The position numbers were made by a program, and so were the translations under genes. Of a stretch of DNA of 64,000 bases, positions 49,693 through 57,963 are shown piece by piece (the stretch's first letter is position 1; every line of letters starts with the position of its first letter). The stretch is taken from contig NZ_QLLC01000002.1 of the NCBI RefSeq assembly GCF_003350205.1, positions 110,407 through 174,406 of the forward strand, read 5' to 3'. The stretch comes from Brevundimonas bullata (GTDB lineage: Bacteria; Pseudomonadota; Alphaproteobacteria; Caulobacterales; Caulobacteraceae). A model generated the notes under the pieces. That model saw nothing but the letters and a program-made list of their open reading frames with translations. It had not been told where the DNA came from and did no database searches.

Positions 49693-51513
49693 ATGCTGCA
49701 AAACCTGTCCGTGCCCAAGAAGCTGATGCTGTCCTTCGCCGCCGTGATCGCGGCCTGCGGGGCGGCGACCATGGTGGTCCTGTGGACCGTGACAATCTTG
49801 CAGCGCGCCGACGCGGCCAACGCCGCCTCCGCCGAGATGTTCAAGACCTCGGACCTGGTCCTGGCCGCCGCGGTCGAGCAGCAGAACGCCATGCGCGCCT
49901 ATGTGGCGACGCGCGACGCCGACTTCATTCCCAAATACGAGGAGCCAGGCAAGGTTCTGATCGCGCGCCTGGCCGATCTGGCCGCCGCCGACGTCAACGC
50001 CGCCTATGGCCAGGAACAGGCGGCGCTGAAAGCCGCCACGGACGCCTTCCATCAAAGCGCCGACGGCCTGATGGCCCTGGCCCGTGATCCCGCCACCCAG
50101 CCCCAGGCCGTCGCCGGACTGGAAGCCGGCGCCCGCCTGTCGGATATCCGCGCCGCCATTACCTCGATCCAGGAAAAGGAGGCGGTGGTCGCCGCCGCCA
50201 ACGCCAAGGCCAAGGCCTTCGCCTATCAGGAGGCCTATTGGAGCTTCGCCATCGGCGGGGTGCTGGCCCTGGTCATCGCGCTAGGCGCCGTCGTCTGGCT
50301 GATCAGCGCTTTGAGCCGTCCGGTCGAGGCCATGACCCGCGCCATGGGGCGTCTGGCCTCCGGTGATCTGAACGTCGCCATTCCCGCCATCGGTCGCCGC
50401 GACGAGATTGGTCACATGGCCGACGCCGTCCTGACCTTCAAACAGAACGCCGAGGAGAAGGTGCGGCTGGAAGCCGAGGCCGAGGTCCAGCGCGCCGCCG
50501 CCGAACAGGCCCGCATCGACCAGGCCGAACGTGACGCCGAGGCGGCCCGCCAGCAGGCCCAGGTGGTGGACGGCATCGCCTCTGGCCTCGAACGACTGTC
50601 GAGCGGCCAACTCGCCTTCCGCCTGAACGCCGCCTTCGCGCCCGAGTACGAGAAGCTGCGCGCCGACTTCAATGCGGCCATGGCCCAACTTCAGGACACG
50701 ATGCGCGTCATCGTTGATCGCTCCAGCGCCATCGGCGCCAGCGCCCATGAGATCAGCCAGGCCTCGGATGACCTGTCGCGGCGCACCGAGCAGCAGGCCG
50801 CCTCGCTGGAGGAAACCGCCGCCGCCCTGGAACAGATCACCGCCACCGTGGCCCGCTCCGCCGAAGGCGCGATCGAGGCCGGCGGCGTCGTCGACGGCGC
50901 CCGTCAGGAAGCGACGCAAGGGCAGGCCGTGGTGGGCCGCGCCATCGTCGCCATGGGCGAGATCGAGCAGTCGTCGAACGAAATCGGCAACATCATCGGC
51001 GTGATCGACGAGATCGCCTTCCAGACCAACCTGCTGGCGCTGAACGCGGGCGTCGAGGCGGCCCGCGCCGGCGACGCCGGTCGCGGCTTCGCGGTGGTGG
51101 CCTCGGAAGTCCGGGCTCTGGCCCAGCGTTCGGCGGAGGCGGCCAAAGAGATCAAGACCCTGATCTCGGCCTCCAGTCGTCAGGTCGGCGAGGGCGTGGC
51201 TCTGGTCGGCGACACCGGCCATGCACTGGAAAGGATCGCCGAGCAGATCACGCGGCTGACCGCCATCGCCCGCGAAATCTCGGCCTCGTCGCAGGAGCAG
51301 GCCAGCGGCCTGCAACAGGTCAATATCGCCGTGGCCCAGATGGATCAGGTGACGCAGCAGAATGCGGCCATGGTCGAGGAATCCACCGCCGCCAGCCACT
51401 CTCTGGCGCAGGACGCCCGCGAGCTGGACCGGATGATGGGGCAGTTCTCGCTGGACGGCGCCGCGACGGACGCGCGCGGTCAGCAGCAGATGCTGGCGCG
51501 GGCGGTGGCTTAA
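49693..51513 (+). CDS. Membrane methyl-accepting chemotaxis protein
   Basis: A 606-residue chemoreceptor with helices near residues 10-35 and about 185-205 (IGGVLALVIALGAVVWLISA) around a periplasmic helical domain. Two HAMP-like units follow (AMTRAMGRLASGDLNVAIPA; GLERLSSGQLAFRLN), then the coiled-coil signalling domain with tip [20 protein letters not shown]. From the first HAMP onward it is very similar to the receptor at 42747, so the two are paralogues with different sensing domains. Confidence 0.93.
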   Translation: MLQNLSVPKKLMLSFAAVIAACGAATMVVLWTVTILQRADAANAASAEMFKTSDLVLAAAVEQQNAMRAYVATRDADFIPKYEEPGKVLIARLADLAAADVNAAYGQEQAALKAATDAFHQSADGLMALARDPATQPQAVAGLEAGARLSDIRAAITSIQEKEAVVAAANAKAKAFAYQEAYWSFAIGGVLALVIALGAVVWLISALSRPVEAMTRAMGRLASGDLNVAIPAIGRRDEIGHMADAVLTFKQNAEEKVRLEAEAEVQRAAAEQARIDQAERDAEAARQQAQVVDGIASGLERLSSGQLAFRLNAAFAPEYEKLRADFNAAMAQLQDTMRVIVDRSSAIGASAHEISQASDDLSRRTEQQAASLEETAAALEQITATVARSAEGAIEAGGVVDGARQEATQGQAVVGRAIVAMGEIEQSSNEIGNIIGVIDEIAFQTNLLALNAGVEAARAGDAGRGFAVVASEVRALAQRSAEAAKEIKTLISASSRQVGEGVALVGDTGHALERIAEQITRLTAIAREISASSQEQASGLQQVNIAVAQMDQVTQQNAAMVEESTAASHSLAQDARELDRMMGQFSLDGAATDARGQQQMLARAVA

Positions 51514-51518
51514 GAAGA

Positions 51519-51632
51519 CGTCATCCCGGCCGAAGCCTCGCGGAGCGAGGCGCAGAGCCGGGACCGCCCAGAACGCCGCCGTCAGCTTTTCCTGCGGTCC
51601 CGGATAGCGGCTCCGCCGCTTCCGGGATGACG
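51519..51632. repeat. Palindromic intergenic repeat, copy 2
   Basis: Same 11-bp CGTCATCCCGG/CCGGGATGACG termini as copy 1, with an extra internal GCCTCGCGGAGCGAGGC hairpin. It fills the gap between the convergent chemoreceptor and metB genes and may act as a bidirectional terminator. Confidence 0.85.
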
Positions 51633-51639
51633 GTTATCT

Positions 51640-52821
51640 TTAGGCCGCGTGTTGCAGCACCAGGGCGTCCAGAGCCTGAACCAGGTCGGCCAGGATGTCG
51701 TCCTGATGCTCCAGTCCGACCGACAGCCGGATCAGGCCGTCGGTGATCCCGGCGACGACGCGCGCCTCGGGCGTCATAGCGGCGTGGGTCATGGTGGCCG
51801 GGTGGGCGATCAGGCTTTCGACCCCGCCCAGCGACTCGGCCAGGGTGAAGATGTCCAGACCCTCGATCAGGTCGCGCACGGCGTCGGTCCCGCCGTTCAG
51901 TTCGAAGCTGAGCATGGCGCCCGGTCCCGACTGCTGGCGCGCCGCCAGATCATGGCCAGGGTGGGATTTCAGACCCGGATAGTGGACGGCCTTGACCGCC
52001 GGATGCTGTTCCAGCGCGGCGGCGACCAGAGCGGCGGTGGCCTGCTGGCGCTCGATGCGGGTGAACAGGGTGCGCAAGCCCCGCAGGGTCTGATAGGCGT
52101 CGAACGGCGAGCCGGTGACGCCCAGGCAGTTGGCCCACCAAGCGAGTTCCGCATGATCCGCCGGGTCCGCCGCGATCACGGCGCCGCCGACAACGTCGGA
52201 GTGGCCGTTGATGTATTTGGTGGTCGAGTGGACGACGATGTCGGCGCCCAGCTCCAGCGGGCGTTGCAGGGCGGGCGACAGGAAGGTGTTGTCGCACACC
52301 ACCTTGGCGCCGACGGCATGGGCGCGACGACAGACATCGGCCACGTCCACGACCCGCAGTAGGGGGTTGGACGGGGTCTCGATCAGCACCAGCTTGCAGC
52401 CGTCGGCCAGAGCCGCGTCCAGGGCTTGGCCGTCGTTCTGATCGACGAAGGCGACGCGGAAATGGCCCTTTTTCGCCCGCGCGCACAGCAGGCGGTGGGT
52501 GCCGCCATAGCAGTCGTGCGGCGCGATCAGCAGTTCGCCGGGGTTGAGCAAGGACAGCGGCAGGTCGACCGCGGCCATGCCGGTGGCGGTGATGACGGCG
52601 CCGGCGCCGCCTTCCAGCTCGGCCAGGGTGTCGGCCAGGACGTCGCGGGTCGGATTGCCCGAGCGCGAGTAGTCGTATTTCCGCTTCTGGTCGAAGCCGG
52701 CGAAGGAATAGTTGGACGACAGATACAGCGGCGGCATGACCGCGCCGTGGGCCGTGTCCGTATCGACGCCCGAGCGGGCGGCGATGGTGCGGGGATCGGC
52801 GGGACGGGCGGCGCGGCTCAT
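51640..52821 (-). CDS. metB: Cystathionine gamma-synthase / O-acylhomoserine thiol-lyase type PLP enzyme
   Basis: A 393-residue Cys/Met-metabolism PLP enzyme. PLP-binding Lys lies in HSTTKYINGHSDVVGG; other motifs are YSRSGNPTRDVLADTLAELEG, IETPSNPLLRVVDV, VCDNTFLSPALQRPLELGAD and SLGGVESLIAHPATMTHA. It converts an O-acylhomoserine with cysteine to cystathionine or with sulfide to homocysteine; the exact choice cannot be read from sequence. ATG 52821 overlaps the metX stop (ATGA), so it is the second gene of a SAM-riboswitch-controlled methionine operon. Confidence 0.88.
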   Translation of the reverse strand: MSRAARPADPRTIAARSGVDTDTAHGAVMPPLYLSSNYSFAGFDQKRKYDYSRSGNPTRDVLADTLAELEGGAGAVITATGMAAVDLPLSLLNPGELLIAPHDCYGGTHRLLCARAKKGHFRVAFVDQNDGQALDAALADGCKLVLIETPSNPLLRVVDVADVCRRAHAVGAKVVCDNTFLSPALQRPLELGADIVVHSTTKYINGHSDVVGGAVIAADPADHAELAWWANCLGVTGSPFDAYQTLRGLRTLFTRIERQQATAALVAAALEQHPAVKAVHYPGLKSHPGHDLAARQQSGPGAMLSFELNGGTDAVRDLIEGLDIFTLAESLGGVESLIAHPATMTHAAMTPEARVVAGITDGLIRLSVGLEHQDDILADLVQALDALVLQHAA

Positions 52822-53885
52822 TGGTCGATGTCTTTCAGGACGGAGGTCAGGATGTCGGCGACCAGGACGTCTTCCTTCAGGAAGGCGTCGTGGCCGTAGT
52901 GGGAGGGGTGCTGTTCGAAGCGCCAGAGGTTGGGCAGGCGCGCGGCCAGCTCCCTCATGTCGTCGATGGGGCACAGGCGGTCGGTGGTGAAGCCGACCAG
53001 GGTGACGGGGGCGGTGATGGCCTCGGGCTCGACGCGGTGGCGGTCGATGGAGTCCGACAAGGTCAGCCAGCGCGAGGGCGTGGTGCGGTCGCGATAAGCC
53101 CGGCCGCGCGCCTGCAGATATTCGCAGACGGGATAGGCCTGACCAGCATGGCTGGGGGCCTCGGAATCGAAGCGCTCGCCGAACTCGTCGGGGGTGCGAT
53201 AGGTGGTCATGGCCAGTTCGCGGGCCAGACCGACCGCCTGATCCACGCGGCCGGTCTCCAGCCCCAGTTGCAGGATGCGGCGCTGGATGCCGCGCCAGGC
53301 GGTGGCCAGGGGGTGAGGGCGGTGGGCGGCGGACACCACCACCAGCTGCTCGGCCCAGTCGGGGAAGAGCTCGCCAAACGCCAGCGCGATCATGCCCCCG
53401 TAGGAGCAGCCGATGAAGGCCGCGACCTTCTCGACGCCCAGGTGGTCCAGCAGCAGGGCCAGCAGCCGCGCCTGATCCTGGGTGGTGATGGTCAGCGGCG
53501 GCTTGGCGTCCTTGGCGTCGGGACCGAAATCGGGTGCGAAATCAAAAGCCAGGACGCGGAAACGGGTCAGGTCGATGGGGGCGCGCACGCCGACGGCGCC
53601 TGACCACCAGCCCAGGCCCTTGGTCTCGGTGCGGTGGACGTAACGGTCGGCGGAGATGCCGCCAGCCACGACGATCAGGGGGGCGCCGGCCTTGCCGTGC
53701 AGACGGCCCACGATCTGCTTCTGGTTCAGGGTTCCGCCGAAATCGAGCGGGAAGCCGTCGGGGATCGGCACGACGACGTCATGGGCCCCGTCGCGCGACA
53801 GCAGCTCGGACGGACGGCGTGCGGAGGCGGGCCTACAGGCGGGCTCTTCAGCAGGGTCGATAGGGTCGATCAGGGCCAGGGTCAT
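52818..53885 (-). CDS. metX: Homoserine O-acyltransferase (MetX family)
   Basis: A MetX-type alpha/beta hydrolase of about 355 residues that activates homoserine with an acyl-CoA, the committed step to methionine. The nucleophile elbow is FIGCSYGGMIAL, not the common GGSMGGM, and the catalytic His is in SHYGHDAFL. Because of the variant elbow, succinyl versus acetyl donor use is open. ATG 53885 is chosen; GTG 53897, four codons upstream, is also in frame. A SAM-I-type riboswitch precedes it. Confidence 0.87.
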   Translation of the reverse strand: MTLALIDPIDPAEEPACRPASARRPSELLSRDGAHDVVVPIPDGFPLDFGGTLNQKQIVGRLHGKAGAPLIVVAGGISADRYVHRTETKGLGWWSGAVGVRAPIDLTRFRVLAFDFAPDFGPDAKDAKPPLTITTQDQARLLALLLDHLGVEKVAAFIGCSYGGMIALAFGELFPDWAEQLVVVSAAHRPHPLATAWRGIQRRILQLGLETGRVDQAVGLARELAMTTYRTPDEFGERFDSEAPSHAGQAYPVCEYLQARGRAYRDRTTPSRWLTLSDSIDRHRVEPEAITAPVTLVGFTTDRLCPIDDMRELAARLPNLWRFEQHPSHYGHDAFLKEDVLVADILTSVLKDIDQ

Positions 53886-53965
53886 GGGTCTCGTCACTCA
53901 GCAAAACGGCTCGCCAAGGAACCCATGCAGTGACAGACCGTGGAGCGTCGCCTCGTCGATGCTCC

Positions 53966-54087
53966 ACCCATCTCTCGCGGTCTTCAGGTCGCCCTGAAAA
54001 CCCCGCAGGAGTTGGCACCGTTTCGGGCGGAACCCGATGGTTGCCCCGGCGTCAAAGGGCCTAATCCCTCAGCCGGTCTTGATGAGT
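53966..54087 (-). ncRNA. SAM-I-type (S-box) riboswitch upstream of metX
   Basis: The minus strand carries the S-box core in order: ATCAAGA, GGCTGAGGGA, GGCCC, TTTGACGCC, GGGGCAACC, a CGGG/CCCG hairpin, then CGGTGCCAACTCC. The closing stem P1 can form between ACTCATC (54087-54081) and GATGGGT (53972-53966) with one G-U pair. Just 3' a GTGGAGC/GCTCCAC hairpin overlaps the P1 end and could be the expression platform. SAM binding should lower metX-metB expression. S-box elements are less usual than SAM-II in alphaproteobacteria. Confidence 0.87.
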
Positions 54088-54298
54088 GACCTTACGTTGC
54101 GGTTGCGAAGGGCGCCGGTCAAGCGAAATAATTCACCTCATTTTGGCGATTGGGGGCCGCAAGGTGGTGAAATCGCGCTTTTGTGGCGCGTCCGGGAAAA
54201 ATTTGTTCTTTTGGGGGTTGACGCGGTGCGGGGTCCTGGAACACCTTGAGGCAGGATTTTTCAACCGGACGCCGCCTGTGCTTGACCGCCTCGCCAGC
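54088..54298. promoter_or_regulatory. Back-to-back promoter region for the met and thr operons
   Basis: These 211 bases must hold both divergent promoters. TTGACG at 54218-54223 is a reasonable -35 for the threonine side; the matching -10 is not obvious. AT-richer segments near 54123-54145 and 54196-54214 are the best core candidates. Confidence 0.45.
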
Positions 54299-54403
54299 AT
54301 GAAGATGACCCGCCTCGCCGCATCGGCGACGGGCCTCGTCGCGTCCATGATTACGACCACCGGTACCACCACCACCATGCCCTTGCGGGCGGGGACCGGA
54401 TGA
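54299..54403 (+). CDS. Threonine-rich leader peptide (thrL-like)
   Basis: A 34-codon frame starting ATG 54299 encodes a peptide with ten threonines; residues 19-26 read TTTGTTTT, all ACC or ACG codons. It ends at TGA 54401. It lies directly before an intrinsic terminator at the head of the threonine genes, and the 9 bases just after the threonine run can pair with the terminator's 5' arm. This is the arrangement of the E. coli thr leader. A longer frame from 54086 is open but begins in the promoter region. Confidence 0.82.
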   Translation: MKMTRLAASATGLVASMITTTGTTTTMPLRAGTG

Positions 54404-54471
54404 TGCGCGCCGCCTAGGCGAGAAACGCAAAAAACCGATCACCCCGCCCGGACCCCCGGGCGGGTTTTTTT
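54386..54471 (+). terminator. Threonine attenuator: antiterminator and intrinsic terminator
   Basis: Terminator: CCCGCCCGG (54443-54451) pairs with CCGGGCGGG (54456-54464), then seven T to 54471. Antiterminator: CGGGCGGGG (54386-54394) is an exact complement of CCCCGCCCG (54442-54450). A ribosome stalled on the threonine codons would leave 54386-54394 free to pair and block the terminator; with threonine plentiful, the ribosome covers it and transcription stops. Confidence 0.82.
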
Positions 54472-54525
54472 ATGCCCGAACCGACCTCGACCGCCCCACC
54501 AGACCCCGCCTTCAGGATCACCCCG

Positions 54526-56271
54526 ATGCCCGCTTCCGCCCTCGCTCTCGTCGCCGACAAACAGAAACCGCAAGCGGTCCCCAGGGCCTTCTGCGCCGCC
54601 GAGGTCGTGGTGCTGAAGTTCGGCTCGTCCGTCCTGCGCAACGCCGCCGAGGCGCCTGCCGTGGCCTCGGAAATCTACGGCCACGTCCGCGCCGGGCGGA
54701 AGGTGGTGGCGGTGGTGTCGGCCCTGTCTGGTCACACCGACCGGCTGCTGGCCGACGCCCGGGCTCTGGGGCTGGATCACGAGAACGAACTGCTGCCCGC
54801 CTATGTGGTGCTGGGCGAGGAAAAGGCGGCGGCCCTGGTCGCCATCGCCTGCGACCGGGTGGGGCTGGACGCGGTGGGTCTGTCGGTGCGGGAGCTGGGC
54901 ATCGTGGTCGAGGGGCCGGCGCAGCACGCTCGCCCGGTCAGCCTGAAGGGCGAGCGCCTGCAACAGGCCCTGGCCGAGCATGAGGTGGTGGTGGTCCCCG
55001 GCTTCGGCGGCGTGCGCTCGAACGGGCGCGTGGCCCTGCTGGGCCGCGGCGGATCGGACCTGACGGCGGTGGTTCTGGCCGCCGAGCTGGGGCTGGACCG
55101 GGTGCGTTTGGTCAAGGACGTGGACGGCCTCTACGACCGCGATCCGGCCTGCGAAACGGGCACGCCGCTGCGCTATCGCCGCGCCAGCTGGGACACGGCG
55201 CGCCAGCTGGGCGGGGCCCTGGTCCAGCATGACGCCATCGATCTGGGCATGGAACACGGCGTCGAGATCGAGGTCGCGGCTCTGGGCCGGGCCGAGGGCA
55301 CGGTGGTCGGCGAGCGCGGCGCGCCTCCCGGCCCGGTGCAGCCGCACGCCCCGCTGCGCGTGGCCCTGGCCGGCTGCGGCGTGGTCGGCGGCGGTCTGCT
55401 GAACCGCCTGCTCCCGGACAAGCGCTATGAGGTGGTCGGCGTCCTGGTCCGCAATCCGGCCAAGAAGCGCGACGTGGCCGCGCCGGCCGACCTGTTCACC
55501 AACGATGTCGAGGGCCTGCTGGCCAAGAAGCCTGATCTTCTGCTGGAGGCCCTGTCGGAAGGCGAGGCCGGTCACGCCCTGATCCGTCGCGCGCTGGAGG
55601 CCGGCTGCGACGTAGTCAGCGCCAACAAGCAGGCCGTGGCCCGCGATCCGGCGGGGCTTCAAGCCCTGGCCGCCGCCAATGGCTGTCGTGTCGCCTGGTC
55701 GGCCTCGGTCGGCGGCGGGGCGCCGATGATCGAGACCCTGCGCGCCGCCCGCGCCGCCGGTCCGGTCGCCGGGTTCGAGGCGGTGCTGAACGGCACGGTC
55801 AACTTCATGCTGCAACGTTTAGGCGAGGGCGCGGCCTTCGCCGACGCCCTGGCCGACGCCCGCGTGGCGGGCTTCGCCGAGGAAGACCCGTCCTCGGATC
55901 TGGAGGGCCACGACGCCGCCGCCAAGGTCAAGCTGCTGTCGTTCGAGGCCTTTGGCCGCGCCCCCGCCGACCTGCCGCGCGACGAACTGTCGGCGGACAC
56001 CCCGCTGGGCGACAAGCCGGTGCGTCAGATCGGCGCCTGCCATGACCGGGGCGGCCATCTGGACGCCTCGGTCCGGCTTGACGGCGACCTGAAAGACGCG
56101 CTCTTCCAGTCGCTGAACGGAGAGAGAAACGCCTTGAAAGTCTATGGTCAGGACGGTCGCGTCTGGACGTGCAAGGGGCGCGGCGCCGGGCGCTGGGCCA
56201 CGACCGAAAGCGTGCTGGCCGATGTGGCCGACGTGGTGCGCGCCCGTCGCGCGGCGGCGGAGCTGGTCTAG
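54526..56271 (+). CDS. thrA: Aspartokinase-homoserine dehydrogenase fusion without ACT domains
   Basis: A protein of 581 residues. The first half is an amino-acid kinase of aspartokinase type (VVVLKFGSSVLRNA, VVSALSGHTD, LLGRGGSDLTAVVLAAELG, KDVDGLYDRDP). The second half is homoserine dehydrogenase (ALAGCGVVGGGLLNRLL, SANKQAVA, LNGTVNFML, EEDPSSDLEGHDAAAKVKLL). E. coli ThrA is about 820 residues with ACT regulatory domains in between; here only a short linker separates the parts, so classical threonine feedback is probably absent. The kinase loop has KFGSS instead of KFGG[TS]S. ATG 54526 has AGGA upstream; ATG 54472 abuts the terminator T run and lacks a ribosome site. Confidence 0.87.
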   Translation: MPASALALVADKQKPQAVPRAFCAAEVVVLKFGSSVLRNAAEAPAVASEIYGHVRAGRKVVAVVSALSGHTDRLLADARALGLDHENELLPAYVVLGEEKAAALVAIACDRVGLDAVGLSVRELGIVVEGPAQHARPVSLKGERLQQALAEHEVVVVPGFGGVRSNGRVALLGRGGSDLTAVVLAAELGLDRVRLVKDVDGLYDRDPACETGTPLRYRRASWDTARQLGGALVQHDAIDLGMEHGVEIEVAALGRAEGTVVGERGAPPGPVQPHAPLRVALAGCGVVGGGLLNRLLPDKRYEVVGVLVRNPAKKRDVAAPADLFTNDVEGLLAKKPDLLLEALSEGEAGHALIRRALEAGCDVVSANKQAVARDPAGLQALAAANGCRVAWSASVGGGAPMIETLRAARAAGPVAGFEAVLNGTVNFMLQRLGEGAAFADALADARVAGFAEEDPSSDLEGHDAAAKVKLLSFEAFGRAPADLPRDELSADTPLGDKPVRQIGACHDRGGHLDASVRLDGDLKDALFQSLNGERNALKVYGQDGRVWTCKGRGAGRWATTESVLADVADVVRARRAAAELV

Positions 56272-56273
56272 AC

Positions 56274-57236
56274 ATGGCTGTCTTCACGCCCGTCACGCCG
56301 GCTCAGGCCGCCGACTATCTCATGCGCTACCCCTTGGGTGATCTGGTCGCGCTGACGCCGATCGCCGAGGGGGTCGAGAACACCAACTACAAGCTGGAGA
56401 CGACGTCGGGCGCCTATGTCCTGACCCTGTTCGAGGGGCGGACGGACGCGGCCTCGCTGCCCTTCTGCCTGGGCCTGACCCGGCATCTGGCGGCGCGCGG
56501 GTTTCCGACGCCGTCGCCCGTCGCCGACCGCCAGGGCGAGATCATCGGTCATCTCAACGGCCGCGCCGCCGCCATCCTGCACTGGGCGCCCGGCGCCTGG
56601 AAGCGCCAGCCTTCCGACAAGGAACAGTATCGCGCCGGTCAGGTGCTGGCCCTGCTGCACCTGGACGCCGCCGACTATGCCGTCGAGCGAAAGAACCCGG
56701 TCGGACCCGAGGCCTGGTCGGCGCTGGCCGCGCGCTGCGACGGGCCCGCCAAGGGCGTCGACCGCAAGATGCTGGATCAGATCAAGGCCCTGCTGCCGCG
56801 TCTGGCCGAGCCGTGGAGCGATCCCGCCCTGCCGCGCGGACCGATCCACGCCGACTACTTCCCCGACAATGTCCTGTTCGCCACGAATGAACATGGAAAG
56901 TGCGATGTCGGCGGGGTGATCGACTTCTATTTCGGCTGCACCGACGTCCTGGCCTATGACCTGGCCATCGCGCTCAGCGCCTGGGGCTTCGACGCCGAGG
57001 GACGCCCCATGCACTCGGCCCTGCGCGCCTTCCAGAAGGGCTATGAGTCCGTGCGCCCCCTGACGCCCGCCGAGGCCGAGGCGCTTCCGGGATTGGGGGC
57101 TGCGGCGGCGGTGCGCTTCACCCTGACCCGCCTGCACGACCGCATCTTCCATGACCCCGCCAACCTGGTCACGCCCAAGGACCCGGCGCCCTTCTTCCGC
57201 CGGCTGGACTACTGGAAGGCGGCGGAGACGGTCTGA
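56274..57236 (+). CDS. thrB: Homoserine kinase (ThrB, APH-fold type)
   Basis: A 320-residue kinase of the aminoglycoside-phosphotransferase fold, the ThrB form of alphaproteobacteria and pseudomonads. Motifs: IAEGVENTNYKLET, AAILHWAPG, GPIHADYFPDNVLF (catalytic loop), GGVIDFYFGCTDVLAYDLAI (metal-binding Asp). It phosphorylates homoserine for threonine synthase. ATG 56274 is 2 bases after the upstream stop, so it is cotranscribed with the fusion gene. Confidence 0.95.
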   Translation: MAVFTPVTPAQAADYLMRYPLGDLVALTPIAEGVENTNYKLETTSGAYVLTLFEGRTDAASLPFCLGLTRHLAARGFPTPSPVADRQGEIIGHLNGRAAAILHWAPGAWKRQPSDKEQYRAGQVLALLHLDAADYAVERKNPVGPEAWSALAARCDGPAKGVDRKMLDQIKALLPRLAEPWSDPALPRGPIHADYFPDNVLFATNEHGKCDVGGVIDFYFGCTDVLAYDLAIALSAWGFDAEGRPMHSALRAFQKGYESVRPLTPAEAEALPGLGAAAAVRFTLTRLHDRIFHDPANLVTPKDPAPFFRRLDYWKAAETV

Positions 57237-57360
57237 GGGGGCCGCACGGCGCGAGTTCGTGGCGCTTGCGCAAGCGTCATGGACTCGCGTTAGAAGAGCT
57301 CACTCCGTTCTTGAAACCCGGTTCGAGTCTGCCTCGCGCCGCCAGCGAAACAGCCGTCAC

Positions 57361-57891
57361 ATGCCGCAGACGAAGCCCGCCTACAGCCGTGTCTCCATCG
57401 GCCTTCACTGGCTGATGCTCGTCCTGCTGGTCGCCGTCTATGCCTGCATCCTGCTGCGCGAAATCTATCCGCGCGGCAGCGATCCGCGCGAGGCGCTCAA
57501 GGCGTGGCATTTCATGCTCGGCCTGACCGTCTTCCTGTTGGTTTGGGCGCGTCTGCTGGCTCGCTTCTTCACGTCTCGCCCCTCGACGCCGCGAAGCTGG
57601 AACGACTGGTTCGCAGCGGCCATGCATGTGGCGCTTTACGCCTTCATGATCGCCATGCCGCTGCTGGGCTGGCTGACGCTTAGCGCAGGCGGAAAGCCCA
57701 TCCCCTTCTTTGGTCTGTCGCTTCCCGCCCTTACGGCCCTCGACAAGGCCCTGGCGGGTCAGGTCAAGGAAGTGCACGAGACGATCGGCGTGGTCGGCTA
57801 TTGGCTCGTGGGTCTGCACGCTGGCGCGGCCCTGTTCCACCACTACGTGCTTCGCGACGGCACGCTCAAGCGCATGCTGGGCCGCGCCTAA
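57361..57891 (+). CDS. Cytochrome b561 family protein
   Basis: A 176-residue membrane protein with four helices: GLHWLMLVLLVAVYACIL, FMLGLTVFLLVWARLL, MHVALYAFMIAMPLLGWL and VVGYWLVGLHAGAALFHH. Histidines in the HW, WHF, MH/VHE and LHAG positions match the YceJ/YodB b561 haem ligands. It may move electrons between quinol and a periplasmic acceptor. ATG 57361 starts the usual short cytoplasmic lead. The 124 bases upstream contain a GCGCTTGCGCAAGC palindrome and no gene. Confidence 0.9.
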   Translation: MPQTKPAYSRVSIGLHWLMLVLLVAVYACILLREIYPRGSDPREALKAWHFMLGLTVFLLVWARLLARFFTSRPSTPRSWNDWFAAAMHVALYAFMIAMPLLGWLTLSAGGKPIPFFGLSLPALTALDKALAGQVKEVHETIGVVGYWLVGLHAGAALFHHYVLRDGTLKRMLGRA

Positions 57892-57963
57892 GGAGGGCTT
57901 CGGCGTTCGGATCGCCCTCTCTGCCTATGCCCCCGCCCTATCCCCGTCGGGCGGGCTGAAGCC

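Noticed and set aside
54086..54298. 105-residue reading frame containing the threonine leader
   Set aside because: The first 71 residues lie in the promoter region and show no protein character; only the 34-residue leader from ATG 54299 makes sense.
57248..57344. tRNA-like element: GGCGCGA and TCGCGCC arms followed by GCCA, with GGTTCGAGTC inside
   Set aside because: The acceptor-like arms and T-loop are suggestive, but the T stem does not pair, no D-arm or anticodon arm could be folded, and 97 bases is too long without a proper variable arm.
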